From: Desulfosporosinus fructosivorans
GTDB lineage: Bacteria > Bacillota > Desulfitobacteriia > Desulfitobacteriales > Desulfitobacteriaceae
Assembly (NCBI RefSeq): GCF_004766045.1
Contig: NZ_SPQQ01000014.1
Coordinates: 1 to 64,000, forward strand
Length of the DNA: 64,000 nucleotides
Reading direction: 5' to 3'
Position 1 is the stretch's first letter; each line of letters opens with the position of its first letter. A program made the position numbers and the translations under genes. Shown here piece after piece: positions 32,167-41,571 of the stretch. Under the pieces are notes generated by a model. It worked only from the letters and a program-made list of their open reading frames with translations. It was not told where the DNA came from and ran no database searches.

Positions 32167-34260
32167 CTAAAGCATAAATAACATTTGTGCATAGGTGGGA
32201 AGTGGCCAAATGTCAGCGTCAATAATTGTTTCCAGCTTATCGCCATCATGCCGAAGGGCTTCCATAGCTTTGAAAACGACATCTCGATAATAAACACCGT
32301 GTTCATAGGCATCATTTGTCATAGCATTAGCTACTTGAACGTCTTCTTCTAGAGTGGTTAAGTTTGCTTTCAAGGAAACAAGGGTCGAGCAGAGAGCGTT
32401 CAGAAGCTCTTCTTGAACCGATACATCTGCAGCGCTGGACGCAGATTTAATGGCAATGATGGAATTCGCTAGTTGAGTAGAGTACTTTATAGCCGCTGGA
32501 ATAATTTGATGTTGGGCCATGTCGATCATGGTTAGGGCCTCAATGTTAATCTGTTTGGAATATTGTTCTAAATTTATTTCATAACGAGATTCTAGTTCTG
32601 TTCGGTTCAATACTTTGTGTTTTTCATACAAGTCGATCGTAGACTGGCGCATAAGAACAAGCGCAGCATCAACGGTGGAGGAGATATTAGGGAGTCCACG
32701 TTTAGCGGCTTCTTCAACCCACTCTTCAGAATATCCGTTGCCATCAAAGAGGATTCGCTTGTGATTCTTAGCGGTTTCTTTAAGGATTTCTTGAAGGGTT
32801 TGATCGAAGTCGGTTGCTTGTTCTAGACGATCAGCAAATTGAGAGAGGACCTCAGCGATAATTAAATTAAGAACAACGTTAGGGCCAGAGATTGACTGAG
32901 AGGAAGCAACCATTCTAAATTCGAATTTATTTCCGGTAAAAGCGAAGGGCGAGGTGCGGTTGCGATCCGTTGAATCTTTACGGAATGCGGGCAGTGTTTT
33001 AACTCCGCTGGCAGATTTTTCTCCTTGAAGGGAGCGGCTGAGTCCTCCATTTTGAAGTTGGGAAAAAATATCAGTGAGTTGATCACCCAGGAAAATGGAG
33101 ATAATGGCAGGCGGTGCTTCATTGGCACCTAGACGGTGGTCGTTACCAGGGTTAGCAGCAGAAACTCGAAGTAACTCAGCATAATCATCAACAGCTTTAA
33201 CAACTGCACATATTATCGTCAGGAATTGGAAATTTTCATGAGGGGTAGGGCCGGGGTCGAGGAGGTTATGCCCATCGTCTGTCGACATAGACCAGTTATT
33301 ATGTTTACCTGAACCGTTAACTCCAGCAAAGGGTTTTTCATGAAGCAAGCAAACCATATCATGTCGGAGGGCCACTTTTTTCATGCTGTCCATGACAAGT
33401 TGGTTATGGTCGGTGGCAATATTTGTTGTTCCAAATATGGGTGCTAGTTCAAACTGTCCAGGAGCCACTTCGTTATGCTGAGTTTTGGCAAGAACTCCGA
33501 GCTTCCACAATTCCATATTTAATTCATGCATAAAGGCGGCTACACGAGTTTTAAGGCTTCCAAAGTAATGATCCTCTAGTTCTTGGCCTTTAGGAGGCAT
33601 AGCTCCAAATAGTGTTCGACCAGTGAGCATAAGGTCCATTCGTTTATCAAATAATTTTTTGTCTACAAGAAAATACTCTTGCTCTGCTCCAACCGTACTA
33701 GTGACACGAGTAGTTGATGTATTGCCGAACAGACGTAAGAGACGTAAGGCTTGTTTGGAGAGCGTCTGCATAGAGCGAAGAAGAGGAGTTTTTTTGTCGA
33801 GCGCTTCTCCAGTATAAGAGTAGAAAGCTGTGGGGATACATAAAGTTAAGGTGCCAGCATCTTCTTTTAGAAAAGCAGGAGAGGTGCAGTCCCAAGCGGT
33901 ATAGCCTCTTGCTTCAAATGTAGCGCGAAGTCCTCCACTAGGGAAGGAGGAAGCATCAGGCTCACCCTGAATCAATTCCTTACCGGAAAATTCCATAGCT
34001 ACTAGGCCGTGTTTCGTAGGGGAGATAAAGGAATCGTGCTTCTCAGCAGTGATTCCAGTCAGTGGTTGGAACCAGTGGGTAAAATGCGTCGCTCCCTTTT
34101 CAATCGCCCAATCTTTCATAGCGTTGGCTACTATTTCAGCGACACCAGGATCAAGTGGGAGTCCCTCTTCGATCGTCTTAGTCAAGGATTTGTAAGTTGT
34201 TTTCGGTAAACGTTCTCTCATTACAGCTTCATTAAAAACGTTTTCTCCAAAGATTTTCAT
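32167..34260 (-). CDS. glnN: Glutamine synthetase type III
   Basis: A 697-residue GSIII enzyme, the usual length for this family. Signatures include GATHFTHWFQPLTG, HDSFISPTKHG, GAEQEYFLVD, QHNEVAPGQFELAP and NGSGKHNNWSMST (ATP and metal sites), with a long C-terminal helical part. It makes glutamine from glutamate and ammonia. Ammonia released by EutBC could be one source. It is a single-gene unit: bidirectional terminators follow it and a 350-bp leader region precedes it. The start codon is ATG at 34258-34260 (minus) behind AAAGGGG. Confidence 0.95.
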   Translation of the reverse strand: MKIFGENVFNEAVMRERLPKTTYKSLTKTIEEGLPLDPGVAEIVANAMKDWAIEKGATHFTHWFQPLTGITAEKHDSFISPTKHGLVAMEFSGKELIQGEPDASSFPSGGLRATFEARGYTAWDCTSPAFLKEDAGTLTLCIPTAFYSYTGEALDKKTPLLRSMQTLSKQALRLLRLFGNTSTTRVTSTVGAEQEYFLVDKKLFDKRMDLMLTGRTLFGAMPPKGQELEDHYFGSLKTRVAAFMHELNMELWKLGVLAKTQHNEVAPGQFELAPIFGTTNIATDHNQLVMDSMKKVALRHDMVCLLHEKPFAGVNGSGKHNNWSMSTDDGHNLLDPGPTPHENFQFLTIICAVVKAVDDYAELLRVSAANPGNDHRLGANEAPPAIISIFLGDQLTDIFSQLQNGGLSRSLQGEKSASGVKTLPAFRKDSTDRNRTSPFAFTGNKFEFRMVASSQSISGPNVVLNLIIAEVLSQFADRLEQATDFDQTLQEILKETAKNHKRILFDGNGYSEEWVEEAAKRGLPNISSTVDAALVLMRQSTIDLYEKHKVLNRTELESRYEINLEQYSKQINIEALTMIDMAQHQIIPAAIKYSTQLANSIIAIKSASSAADVSVQEELLNALCSTLVSLKANLTTLEEDVQVANAMTNDAYEHGVYYRDVVFKAMEALRHDGDKLETIIDADIWPLPTYAQMLFML

Positions 34261-34612
34261 TATTTTATTACCCCTTTCATGATTTCAAAATCAATTACAC
34301 TCAATTTACCCCAAAAGAAACAAAAAGACCCCCCTTAAAGATTATTTCCAAATCTTTAAGAAGCGCCATTGCTTCATTTCAATATAGTCAAGATTATCAC
34401 TTTATAAGCCTACTGACAAGAAAAATATTTCAAGTATACAATATTTTAGACATAGATAACCTAAATATTTATAAGAATTTAAATATTTAATTGTTTATCA
34501 TTTTATATAGAAGGAATTGTAAATAAATTGACGAATTATTATGTGAATGATATGACGTTAATAGGAGGTATTATAGCGTATGCAATATGGTTCATCAGGG
34601 GAGGATGACATT
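34261..34612 (-). promoter_or_regulatory. Structured leader of the glutamine synthetase gene
   Basis: On the minus strand GAAGC-AATGGC-GCTTC (34375 to 34360) is a five-pair hairpin with a six-base loop having A at position 1 and G at 4, the pattern bound by ANTAR antiterminators. Directly after it CTTAAAGATT and AATCTTTAAG (34360 to 34334) form a 10-bp hairpin, then a G-run and TCTTTTTG. The second hairpin has a seven-base loop, so the fit to a dual-hexaloop ANTAR target is partial. The rest of the 352-bp spacer up to the response regulator shows no gene. Confidence 0.45.
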
Positions 34613-35308
34613 ATGAATCATATTGACATGGTGCTAGTTGAAGATGATCCGATGGTCATGGCTGTGAACGAAGGATTTATCAAACGTATCGAAGGATTTA
34701 GTATTATAAGCACAGCCAGAACTGGTCAAGAAGCTATAACAATAATTCAGTCTTTAAGACCGCAATTAGTCATCCTAGATATTTATCTTCCCGATCTAGA
34801 CGGGATTCAGGTTCTAAAGGAGATTCGGCGCCAAGGCATACCATCAGATGTAATTATGATTACAGCAGCTCAAGATGTTTCGACAGTGCAAGATGTCTTA
34901 CGTTTCGGGGTTATTGATTATATCATTAAACCTTTTAAATTTGAGCGGATTCAAGCAGCGCTGAATAATTACCAGTCTTACTATGAACAATTGCGAGATC
35001 GAGGAGAGATGAATCAGGAGGATTTAGACCGACTGATTAAGATTTCGACTGTTGGCGAAGTCGAATTTAATCTTAACAGAGAAGGATTGCCTAAGGGGTT
35101 ACGTGAGATTACGTTACATAAAGTTTTCAATTATCTTAATGAGAAGCAGTTATGTCTTTCAGCAGAGGAGGTGGCCGAAGGACTAGGGCTAGCTAGGGTA
35201 ACCGCTCGTCGTTACCTTGAATATCTAGAGAAAAGTGGAAAGATATTCCTAGAAACCCGGTATGGTTTTGTAGGCAGACCAATTAACAAATACAAGGTTA
35301 AACTATAG
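34613..35308 (+). CDS. CitB/DcuR-type response regulator
   Basis: A 231-residue regulator. The receiver domain shows VLVEDDPMVMAVNEGFI, the phosphoacceptor Asp in VILDIYLPDLDG and the Lys in YIIKPFKFERIQ. The C-terminal helix-turn-helix region (SAEEVAEGLGLARVTARRYL) is that of the CitB/DcuR/MalR group, which controls citrate and C4-dicarboxylate uptake. ATG 34613 follows GGGGAGG; an upstream in-frame ATG at 34580 has its AGGAGG site twelve bases away, slightly too far. No histidine kinase is adjacent, so the partner must be elsewhere. The next gene is a permease, a probable target. Confidence 0.88.
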   Translation: MNHIDMVLVEDDPMVMAVNEGFIKRIEGFSIISTARTGQEAITIIQSLRPQLVILDIYLPDLDGIQVLKEIRRQGIPSDVIMITAAQDVSTVQDVLRFGVIDYIIKPFKFERIQAALNNYQSYYEQLRDRGEMNQEDLDRLIKISTVGEVEFNLNREGLPKGLREITLHKVFNYLNEKQLCLSAEEVAEGLGLARVTARRYLEYLEKSGKIFLETRYGFVGRPINKYKVKL

Positions 35309-35515
35309 GATACTTTCAATTCCCTCCATAATCACAAAAACAACTGTACAAAAAAAATGTAATCAAATAAATGTATTGCAAATCAATACCACCGGTATTA
35401 AAATAAAAACATTCGGGTAGGGGTTGGACTACGTTGAATTCTTCCGTAGGAAGGGAGATATTGAACGGTAATTAATTATTCGAATATAAAAATGTAACAA
35501 AGGAGAAATGAAAAA

Positions 35516-36790
35516 ATGCAGGCGTATATTGCAATTGTTGTATTCCTTATTGTTTATGCCTTAATACTCTCTGAAAAGATTCATCGTGCCATAGCTGCCT
35601 TACTCGGTGGAATGCTGCTCATTCTTTTGGGGGTAGTATCACAAGAAACGGCGATTCATCATATTGATTGGAATACGTTAGGACTTCTAGTCGGTATGAT
35701 GATTGTGGTCGGTATTACGCGTCGAACAGGAGTCTTTGAGTATCTAGGATTAAAAGCTGTCCGAGTGGCCAAGGGAGAACCAATTATGATCCTGATTGCC
35801 TTGGCAACGGTTACTGCAATGCTATCTGCATTACTAGATAATGTCACTACAGTTTTACTGATTGTGCCGATCGTTTTTAGTGTTACGGATAAACTCAATT
35901 TGAACCCCATGCCCTTCTTGTTAAGCACAATATTCTCCAGTAATGTGGGTGGAACGGCTACTTTAATCGGAGATCCCCCCAATATTATGATCGGAAGTCA
36001 AACTCATTTGGGATTTATGGACTTTGCCATGAACTTAGCACCCGTAGTATTGATCATCCATATCGCAATAATGGCCATTCTTTATTTCTTATATCGTCGT
36101 CAACTCCAAGTCACAGATGATCTTAAAGCGGAGATCATGAAAATTGACCCTATTCTGGCCATTAAAGATTATGTTCTTTTAAAAAAGAGTTTGTTCGTGC
36201 TTGGGCTTGTTTTACTGGGCTTCTTCACGCATCAGACCTTCCATTTAGAGTCAGCGACGATTGCTTTATCAGGTGGAGTCCTCTTGATGTTAATAACTAG
36301 AGAAGATCCAGAAGAAGTGCTATTAACGGTGGAATGGCCGACGATCTTCTTTTTCATTGGACTTTTCATTGTAGTCGGTGGTTTGATTGAGACGGGCTTA
36401 ATAAAGGCGATGGCAGTCTGGGCAATTGATGCGACAGCTGGTAATTTTACAATGGCAGGAATGTTGATCTTATGGTTTTCCGCTATTGCTTCAGCATTTG
36501 TGGATAACATCCCCTTTGTGGCCACTATGATCCCGTTGATCCATGAAATGGGTACTTTAGGAGGGATTTCTCCAACTGGATTAGAACCTCTTTGGTGGTC
36601 CCTAGCTTTGGGAGCGTGTTTAGGAGGGAATGGAACGATCATTGGCGCTTCAGCAAATGTAATTGTTGCGGGCATGGCTGAGAAAAATGGAGTCCATATT
36701 GGCTTTATAGCCTTTATGAAAACAGCGTTTCCGTTGATGTTAGTTTCTGTTTTTATCTCCATGCTTTATCTTTTGGCGTTTTATTTTTAA
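35516..36790 (+). CDS. ArsB/NhaD-superfamily ion transporter, possible dicarboxylate permease
   Basis: A 424-residue membrane protein with about 11 hydrophobic segments. It has the two inverted-repeat signatures of the superfamily, ALLDNVTTVLLIVPIVF with GGTATLIGDPPNIMIGS, and SAFVDNIPFVATMIPLI with GNGTIIGASANVIVAG. Related proteins export arsenite or exchange Na+ and H+, and others in the wider superfamily carry dicarboxylates. The DcuR-like regulator upstream favours an organic acid, which is inference. The spacer before it has AATACC-ACC-GGTATT (35384-35398), a possible operator. ATG 35516 follows AAAGGAG. Confidence 0.82.
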   Translation: MQAYIAIVVFLIVYALILSEKIHRAIAALLGGMLLILLGVVSQETAIHHIDWNTLGLLVGMMIVVGITRRTGVFEYLGLKAVRVAKGEPIMILIALATVTAMLSALLDNVTTVLLIVPIVFSVTDKLNLNPMPFLLSTIFSSNVGGTATLIGDPPNIMIGSQTHLGFMDFAMNLAPVVLIIHIAIMAILYFLYRRQLQVTDDLKAEIMKIDPILAIKDYVLLKKSLFVLGLVLLGFFTHQTFHLESATIALSGGVLLMLITREDPEEVLLTVEWPTIFFFIGLFIVVGGLIETGLIKAMAVWAIDATAGNFTMAGMLILWFSAIASAFVDNIPFVATMIPLIHEMGTLGGISPTGLEPLWWSLALGACLGGNGTIIGASANVIVAGMAEKNGVHIGFIAFMKTAFPLMLVSVFISMLYLLAFYF

Positions 36791-36898
36791 GAAAGCTTTG
36801 GTGAGTATTCCCCCAAACATACATGAAAACTTATCTCAAGTTTAAGTGAAAGTTGTCTATTAAACCCCGAACTTCGAATTCTTGGTGGTTAATCTTTT

Positions 36899-36930
36899 AA
36901 CCCCGATTCGATAGGCGGGGTTTATTTATT
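36899..36930 (+). terminator. Terminator after the transporter gene
   Basis: AACCCCG and CGGGGTT pair around a 10-base loop, followed by TATTTATT. Confidence 0.75.
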
Positions 36931-37053
36931 GTGTCTATGTAATTAAATATATTTCTAAAAATTATAATATATTTAAAGGAGATCGGCTAATCAATAAAGA
37001 ATATTCTAATAATTGCAATAATAACCCAAGAAGCATGAGAAGGGGGTTAAATA

Positions 37054-38754
37054 GTGGATCGGAAGGTACGAGTGGGTATAGTGGGCATGGGACGAGGGGG
37101 TTCGACAGTCTATAAAACCCTGCGTAGTATTGACCATATTGATATCAGTGTGGTCTGTGATCTTTTAGAACAGAATCCAGGGATGGAGATGGCAAGGGTA
37201 GACGGTGTAGCGACCTGTATGACTTTGAATGCCTTTTTAAACGTCCCCAATCTCGATGTTATTATAGAAGCGACAGGTGACCCCATCGTACAAGAACAAT
37301 TAGAACGAAATAAAGCAAAGACCAGTGCAATGGTGGAGGCCCAAGGGGCCAATCTTATGATGTACATTATAGAAGAAAAAGAAAAGCTGGCGGATATAAA
37401 ACGTCTAAAAGGTGAACTGGATACTGTTTTGAACTCTGTTCAAGAAGCCATTGAAGTCGCAGGCATTGATGGAGAGATTAAATATGTCAATCCGTCATTT
37501 AGTCGGGTTACTTCAATTCCAGCGAGTCAGCGGATTGGACACAATATTTTTGATGTTTCTCCCAATGGTGCGCTAGCGAGGTCTCTTAGGACACATGAAC
37601 CGGTGTTCGCTCACAGGGCTCAAGTTGGTGGCTCGAATGTGGATGTAATTTCAAATGCATCCCCAATTGTCGTTGACGGGAAAATGGAAGGTGCAGTCGT
37701 GGTATTTCAGCCACTAACGGACATCTATAAATTGATGGAACAGTTGAAAGCGTCTAATCAAGTGATTGATGATTTGCAAAGCCGTATCAATCAAATCTCT
37801 ACGAGTTCCTATACATTTGATGACCTGATTGGAAGCCATCCTGAATTTGAAAGTGCTTTGGATTTGGCTCGTAAAGCGGCGAAGAGTAACTCGACCATTC
37901 TCATTACAGGAGAATCAGGGACCGGAAAGGAATTATTTGCTCACGCCATCCATGGTACCAGTTTGCGCTTAGACAAGCCTTTTATCAAGGTAAACTGTGC
38001 AGCAATTCCAGAGACGTTACTAGAAAGTGAATTCTTTGGACATGAAAAGGGAGCTTTCACAGGAGCAGTGAAAACAAAGCTTGGAAAAATGGAGTTGGCA
38101 AATGGAGGGACGATTTTCTTAGATGAGATCGGAGATATGAACCCCTATTTACAGGCCAAACTGCTTAGAGTATTACAAGAAATGGAATTCGAGCGAGTTG
38201 GAGGTACCCAGACTATCAAGGTAGATGTCCGCGTAATTGCAGCTACCAACCGTAATTTACTTGAGTTGGCCAAAAGAGGAGATTTTCGCGAAGATCTCTA
38301 TTATCGACTCAATGTTCTTGAATTGCGCTTACCACCCTTGCGCAAACATAAAGAGGATATTCCAGCGTATGTCCATTCCCTAATTGCAAAATTTAACCGC
38401 AAATTTGGTAAACACGTGATGGGTTTAACAAGCCAAGCAGAAGAACTGTTGATGCATTATGACTGGCCAGGAAACATAAGGGAACTACAGAATGTCTTGG
38501 AACGAGCCATAGTTACTGTCGAAGGGGAAATCGTTACCCATAAATCTATGCTCAATCTCGTAGATTCACAGACACCTTTGCTACAAGATCAGGTGGTAAG
38601 TGGAGAGATTATGCCTATCGAACAAATGGAAAAGCAGATGATCCGCCTGGCCATGAAGCGTTACGGCGACTCAGTCGAAGGAAAGAAGCAAGCCGCAAAA
38701 GCACTGAAAATATCCTTGGCCACACTTTATAACAAACTCAGAACAATGTCATAG
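37054..38754 (+). CDS. Sigma-54 activator with N-terminal Rossmann domain and PAS domain
   Basis: A 566-residue enhancer-binding protein. Residues 5-100 resemble a nucleotide-binding Rossmann domain (VGIVGMGRGGSTVYKTL, then IIEATGDP) as in amino-acid or homoserine dehydrogenases. Residues about 118-225 are a PAS domain (NSVQEAIEVAGIDGEIKYVN). The AAA+ domain has Walker A GESGTGKE (286-293), GAFTGA (333-338) and Walker B TIFLDEIGDM. A Fis-type helix-turn-helix closes the protein (KQAAKALKISLATLYNKLR). The GAFTGA loop shows that it contacts sigma-54. A matching promoter lies 228 bases downstream, before sdhC. The Rossmann domain suggests sensing of NAD(H) or a related nucleotide. GTG start at 37054 behind AGGGGGT. 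Confidence 0.9.
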   Translation: MDRKVRVGIVGMGRGGSTVYKTLRSIDHIDISVVCDLLEQNPGMEMARVDGVATCMTLNAFLNVPNLDVIIEATGDPIVQEQLERNKAKTSAMVEAQGANLMMYIIEEKEKLADIKRLKGELDTVLNSVQEAIEVAGIDGEIKYVNPSFSRVTSIPASQRIGHNIFDVSPNGALARSLRTHEPVFAHRAQVGGSNVDVISNASPIVVDGKMEGAVVVFQPLTDIYKLMEQLKASNQVIDDLQSRINQISTSSYTFDDLIGSHPEFESALDLARKAAKSNSTILITGESGTGKELFAHAIHGTSLRLDKPFIKVNCAAIPETLLESEFFGHEKGAFTGAVKTKLGKMELANGGTIFLDEIGDMNPYLQAKLLRVLQEMEFERVGGTQTIKVDVRVIAATNRNLLELAKRGDFREDLYYRLNVLELRLPPLRKHKEDIPAYVHSLIAKFNRKFGKHVMGLTSQAEELLMHYDWPGNIRELQNVLERAIVTVEGEIVTHKSMLNLVDSQTPLLQDQVVSGEIMPIEQMEKQMIRLAMKRYGDSVEGKKQAAKALKISLATLYNKLRTMS

Positions 38755-38981
38755 CGGGGATGAATTTTAACAAGAATCTAATAATTAGAAGTTTTGACTA
38801 CTAAATTCTATAAATTAGAAATTAGAGTGTGTCTTTTTGGGTTGAATTAAAAGTAGGGACTATTAATATAGTAATTTTCAGATGCTTTTTGCTAAAGATT
38901 AATTACCTGAAAGCCACTAATTACAGTGTATTTTCAGTATTTTTAATAATTAACAGAATATATAGTTAATTTTAAACTATA

Positions 38982-38997
38982 TGGCATAGAGCTTGCA
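38982..38997 (+). promoter_or_regulatory. Sigma-54 (-24/-12) promoter of the sdhCAB operon
   Basis: TGGCATAGAGCTTGCA has GG at 38983-38984 and GC at 38995-38996, exactly ten bases apart, and matches TGGCAY-N5-TTGCA closely. Predicted start near 39008. The rest of the 337-bp spacer (38755-39091) is AT-rich with no gene and could hold activator sites. Confidence 0.85.
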
Positions 38998-39091
38998 TAT
39001 TCTATATTTTGAAAGCCGACTAGGAAAACGAATGGATCATTCCAATTCTATGTTTGCCAAAAAGATGTTGAGAGGAGAGGACCAGAGATTT

Positions 39092-39700
39092 ATGAGTACG
39101 ACACAAAAACCTTATCATTTTTTGATTCGTAGAGTCCATTCGTTATTAGGACTCGTGCCCATCGGCCTTTTTTTGATGTTTCACATGTTTCTTAATTTAA
39201 CCGCCCTTGGGGGGGGAGAACTGTATGACAAAGTAATTAGTACCATGCAAGATTTCCCAGCAATTTTTATCATTGAACTTGTCGTCATATTTATTCCGAT
39301 TGCCATTCATGCCATCTATGGAACCTGGGTGGTCTATACCGGGCAAAGTAATGTTTTGAGGTACAAGTACGCCCGGAATTGGTTTTATATTATCCAACGA
39401 ATATCGGGTCTGTATACAGTATTCTTTATAGTTATTCACGTTTACCTTATGCGTATTGGCGGAGAAGCAAATTTTGCAAGACTTTCAGAATTCCTCAACC
39501 AGCCTTTGGGATTGGTATTCTATACTTTTGGTGTATTGTTTGCAATTTTCCATTTTGTCAACGGCTTATGGGCTTTTGCGATCACGTGGGGTATCACAGT
39601 TGGGCCTCACTCCCAAAAAATATTGATGTATGCCTTAACCGCTGTGTTCATACTTATATCGGCAATTGGTTTAGCAGATATTTCAGCCTTCTTAAAGTAG
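39092..39700 (+). CDS. sdhC: Succinate dehydrogenase/fumarate reductase cytochrome b subunit
   Basis: A 202-residue membrane protein with five hydrophobic segments, like Bacillus SdhC (202 residues). FLIRRVHSLLGLVPIGLF opens the domain; IFHFVNGLWAFAITWGITVGP closes it as in the Bacillus protein. Histidines in RRVHSLLG, FHMFLNL, AIHAIYG and FIVIHVY are candidates for heme b ligands. The open frame reaches back to 38993 but that lies inside the sigma-54 promoter; ATG 39092, behind AGGAGAGG, gives the family start. Confidence 0.92.
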   Translation: MSTTQKPYHFLIRRVHSLLGLVPIGLFLMFHMFLNLTALGGGELYDKVISTMQDFPAIFIIELVVIFIPIAIHAIYGTWVVYTGQSNVLRYKYARNWFYIIQRISGLYTVFFIVIHVYLMRIGGEANFARLSEFLNQPLGLVFYTFGVLFAIFHFVNGLWAFAITWGITVGPHSQKILMYALTAVFILISAIGLADISAFLK

Positions 39701-39819
39701 AAGGAGAATTTGAGGTCTCACTTGCATTTTCAGGAACGAGAAGTAGGACCTTAACGGATAAATAACTTTAAGCGATATTCAATAAAACTAAGAACAAAGA
39801 GTTTAGGAGGGTCAAGGGG

Positions 39820-41544
39820 ATGAGTAAAGTCATCGTAGTAGGAGGCGGACTTGCAGGGCTGATGGCAACGATCAAGATGGCCGAAGCCGGTACGCACGTC
39901 GACTTATTTTCTTTAGTACCAGTAAAACGGTCACACTCGGTCTGCGCCCAGGGTGGCATTAACGGAGCAGTTAATACCAAAGGAGAAGGGGACTCTCCGT
40001 GGCTTCACTTTGATGATACAGTGTACGGTGGCGATTTTCTAGCCAATCAACCACCTGTAAAAGCAATGTGTGATGAAGCTCCAGGGATCATTCACTTGAT
40101 GGATCGAATGGGCGTCATGTTTAGCCGAACGCCGGAAGGGTTACTCGATTTTCGTCGATTTGGTGGAACTAAATTTTGCAGAACTGCCTTTGCAGGGGCT
40201 ACAACTGGTCAGCAACTTCTCTATGCACTCGACGAACAAGTTAGGCGATATGAAGTAGAAGGCCTAGTCCAAAAATACGAGCAGTGGGAATTGCTCTCGA
40301 CCGTCCTTGATGAAGGAATGTGTAAAGGGATTGTCGCACAAGACCTCCGGGACATGAGCATTAAGTCGTTTGCAGCGGACGCCGTGATTATTGCAACGGG
40401 TGGACCGGGCGCGGTCTTTGGCAAAAGCACCAACTCGACGATTTGTACAGGGAGCGCTGTATCAGCGTTATATCAACAAGGGGTTAAATATGCTAACGGG
40501 GAGTTTATCCAGATCCACCCCACAGCCATACCGGGCGATGACAAGCTCAGACTAATGTCTGAATCAGCCCGTGGAGAAGGCGGACGTATTTGGACCTATA
40601 AGGATGGCAAGCCATGGTATTTCTTGGAAGAAATGTTTCCGGACTATGGAAATCTAGTTCCTCGCGACATAGCGACTCGTGCTATTTATGAAGTTGTCTT
40701 TGACCAAGGTCTAGGTCTTAATGGTGAAAACATGGTATACCTTGATCTGTCGCATATCGATCCCGAGGTCTTACAACGTAAACTGGGGGGAATCATAGAA
40801 ATCTATGAGAAGTTCGTCGGTGATGATCCGAAGAAGGTCCCCATGCGGATTTTCCCATCGGTTCACTATTCCATGGGTGGACTGTGGGTAGATTATGACC
40901 AGATGACGAATATACCAGGACTTTTCGCTGCTGGGGAATGTGAATACCAATACCATGGAGCAAACCGTCTGGGAGCGAACTCGTTGCTTTCGGCAATCTA
41001 TGGGGGAATGGTCGCTGGACCTAAAGTGATGGAGTACATTAAGAAAAACAAACTTCAAACCCCAAGCGGCACTGAGCCTGTCTTTATGGAAGAGAAGAGA
41101 CTTCAAGACGAGCAGTGGAAGAAGATCCTGGCTATGAAAGGCAAAGAAAATGTCTACCATATCCACAAAGAACTCGGAGATATTATGACTTTGAATGTGA
41201 CCGTCATACGCTATAACGATAAATTAGCTGAAACCGACGTGGTCCTTCAGGAGTTGATGAAACGCTGGCAGAATATTGGCAGAAGCGATAACTTAGAATG
41301 GGGTACTCAGGAAGGCACATTCATCCGTCAGCTCTGGAACATGTTAGAACTGGCAAGAGTCATTACCTTAGGGGCCTTGCGCCGCAACGAGAGCCGGGGG
41401 GGACATTATAAACCGGAATATCCTGAGCGTGATGATGAAAATTTCCTAAAAACAACGATAGCCGATTGGACCCCTAGTGGTCCAAAACTTAGTTATGAAG
41501 AGGTTGACGTATCCTTGATTCCGCCGCGTCCGCGCCATTATTAA
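39820..41544 (+). CDS. sdhA: Succinate dehydrogenase/fumarate reductase flavoprotein subunit
   Basis: A 574-residue flavoprotein. VVGGGLAGLMATIKMAEAG binds FAD; HSVCAQGGINGAVNTKGEGD is the region of covalent FAD attachment (His in KRSHSV); HPTAIPGDDKLRLMSESARG and GANRLGANSLLSAIYGG complete the catalytic site. It belongs to the Bacillus/epsilonproteobacterial SdhA-FrdA group. With SdhC and SdhB it interconverts succinate and fumarate using menaquinone. ATG 39820 behind AGGAGGG. The 119-bp gap after sdhC has no terminator. Confidence 0.95.
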   Translation: MSKVIVVGGGLAGLMATIKMAEAGTHVDLFSLVPVKRSHSVCAQGGINGAVNTKGEGDSPWLHFDDTVYGGDFLANQPPVKAMCDEAPGIIHLMDRMGVMFSRTPEGLLDFRRFGGTKFCRTAFAGATTGQQLLYALDEQVRRYEVEGLVQKYEQWELLSTVLDEGMCKGIVAQDLRDMSIKSFAADAVIIATGGPGAVFGKSTNSTICTGSAVSALYQQGVKYANGEFIQIHPTAIPGDDKLRLMSESARGEGGRIWTYKDGKPWYFLEEMFPDYGNLVPRDIATRAIYEVVFDQGLGLNGENMVYLDLSHIDPEVLQRKLGGIIEIYEKFVGDDPKKVPMRIFPSVHYSMGGLWVDYDQMTNIPGLFAAGECEYQYHGANRLGANSLLSAIYGGMVAGPKVMEYIKKNKLQTPSGTEPVFMEEKRLQDEQWKKILAMKGKENVYHIHKELGDIMTLNVTVIRYNDKLAETDVVLQELMKRWQNIGRSDNLEWGTQEGTFIRQLWNMLELARVITLGALRRNESRGGHYKPEYPERDDENFLKTTIADWTPSGPKLSYEEVDVSLIPPRPRHY

Positions 41545-41571
41545 TTAGAGAATTAGGAGGTGAAGAAAAGA

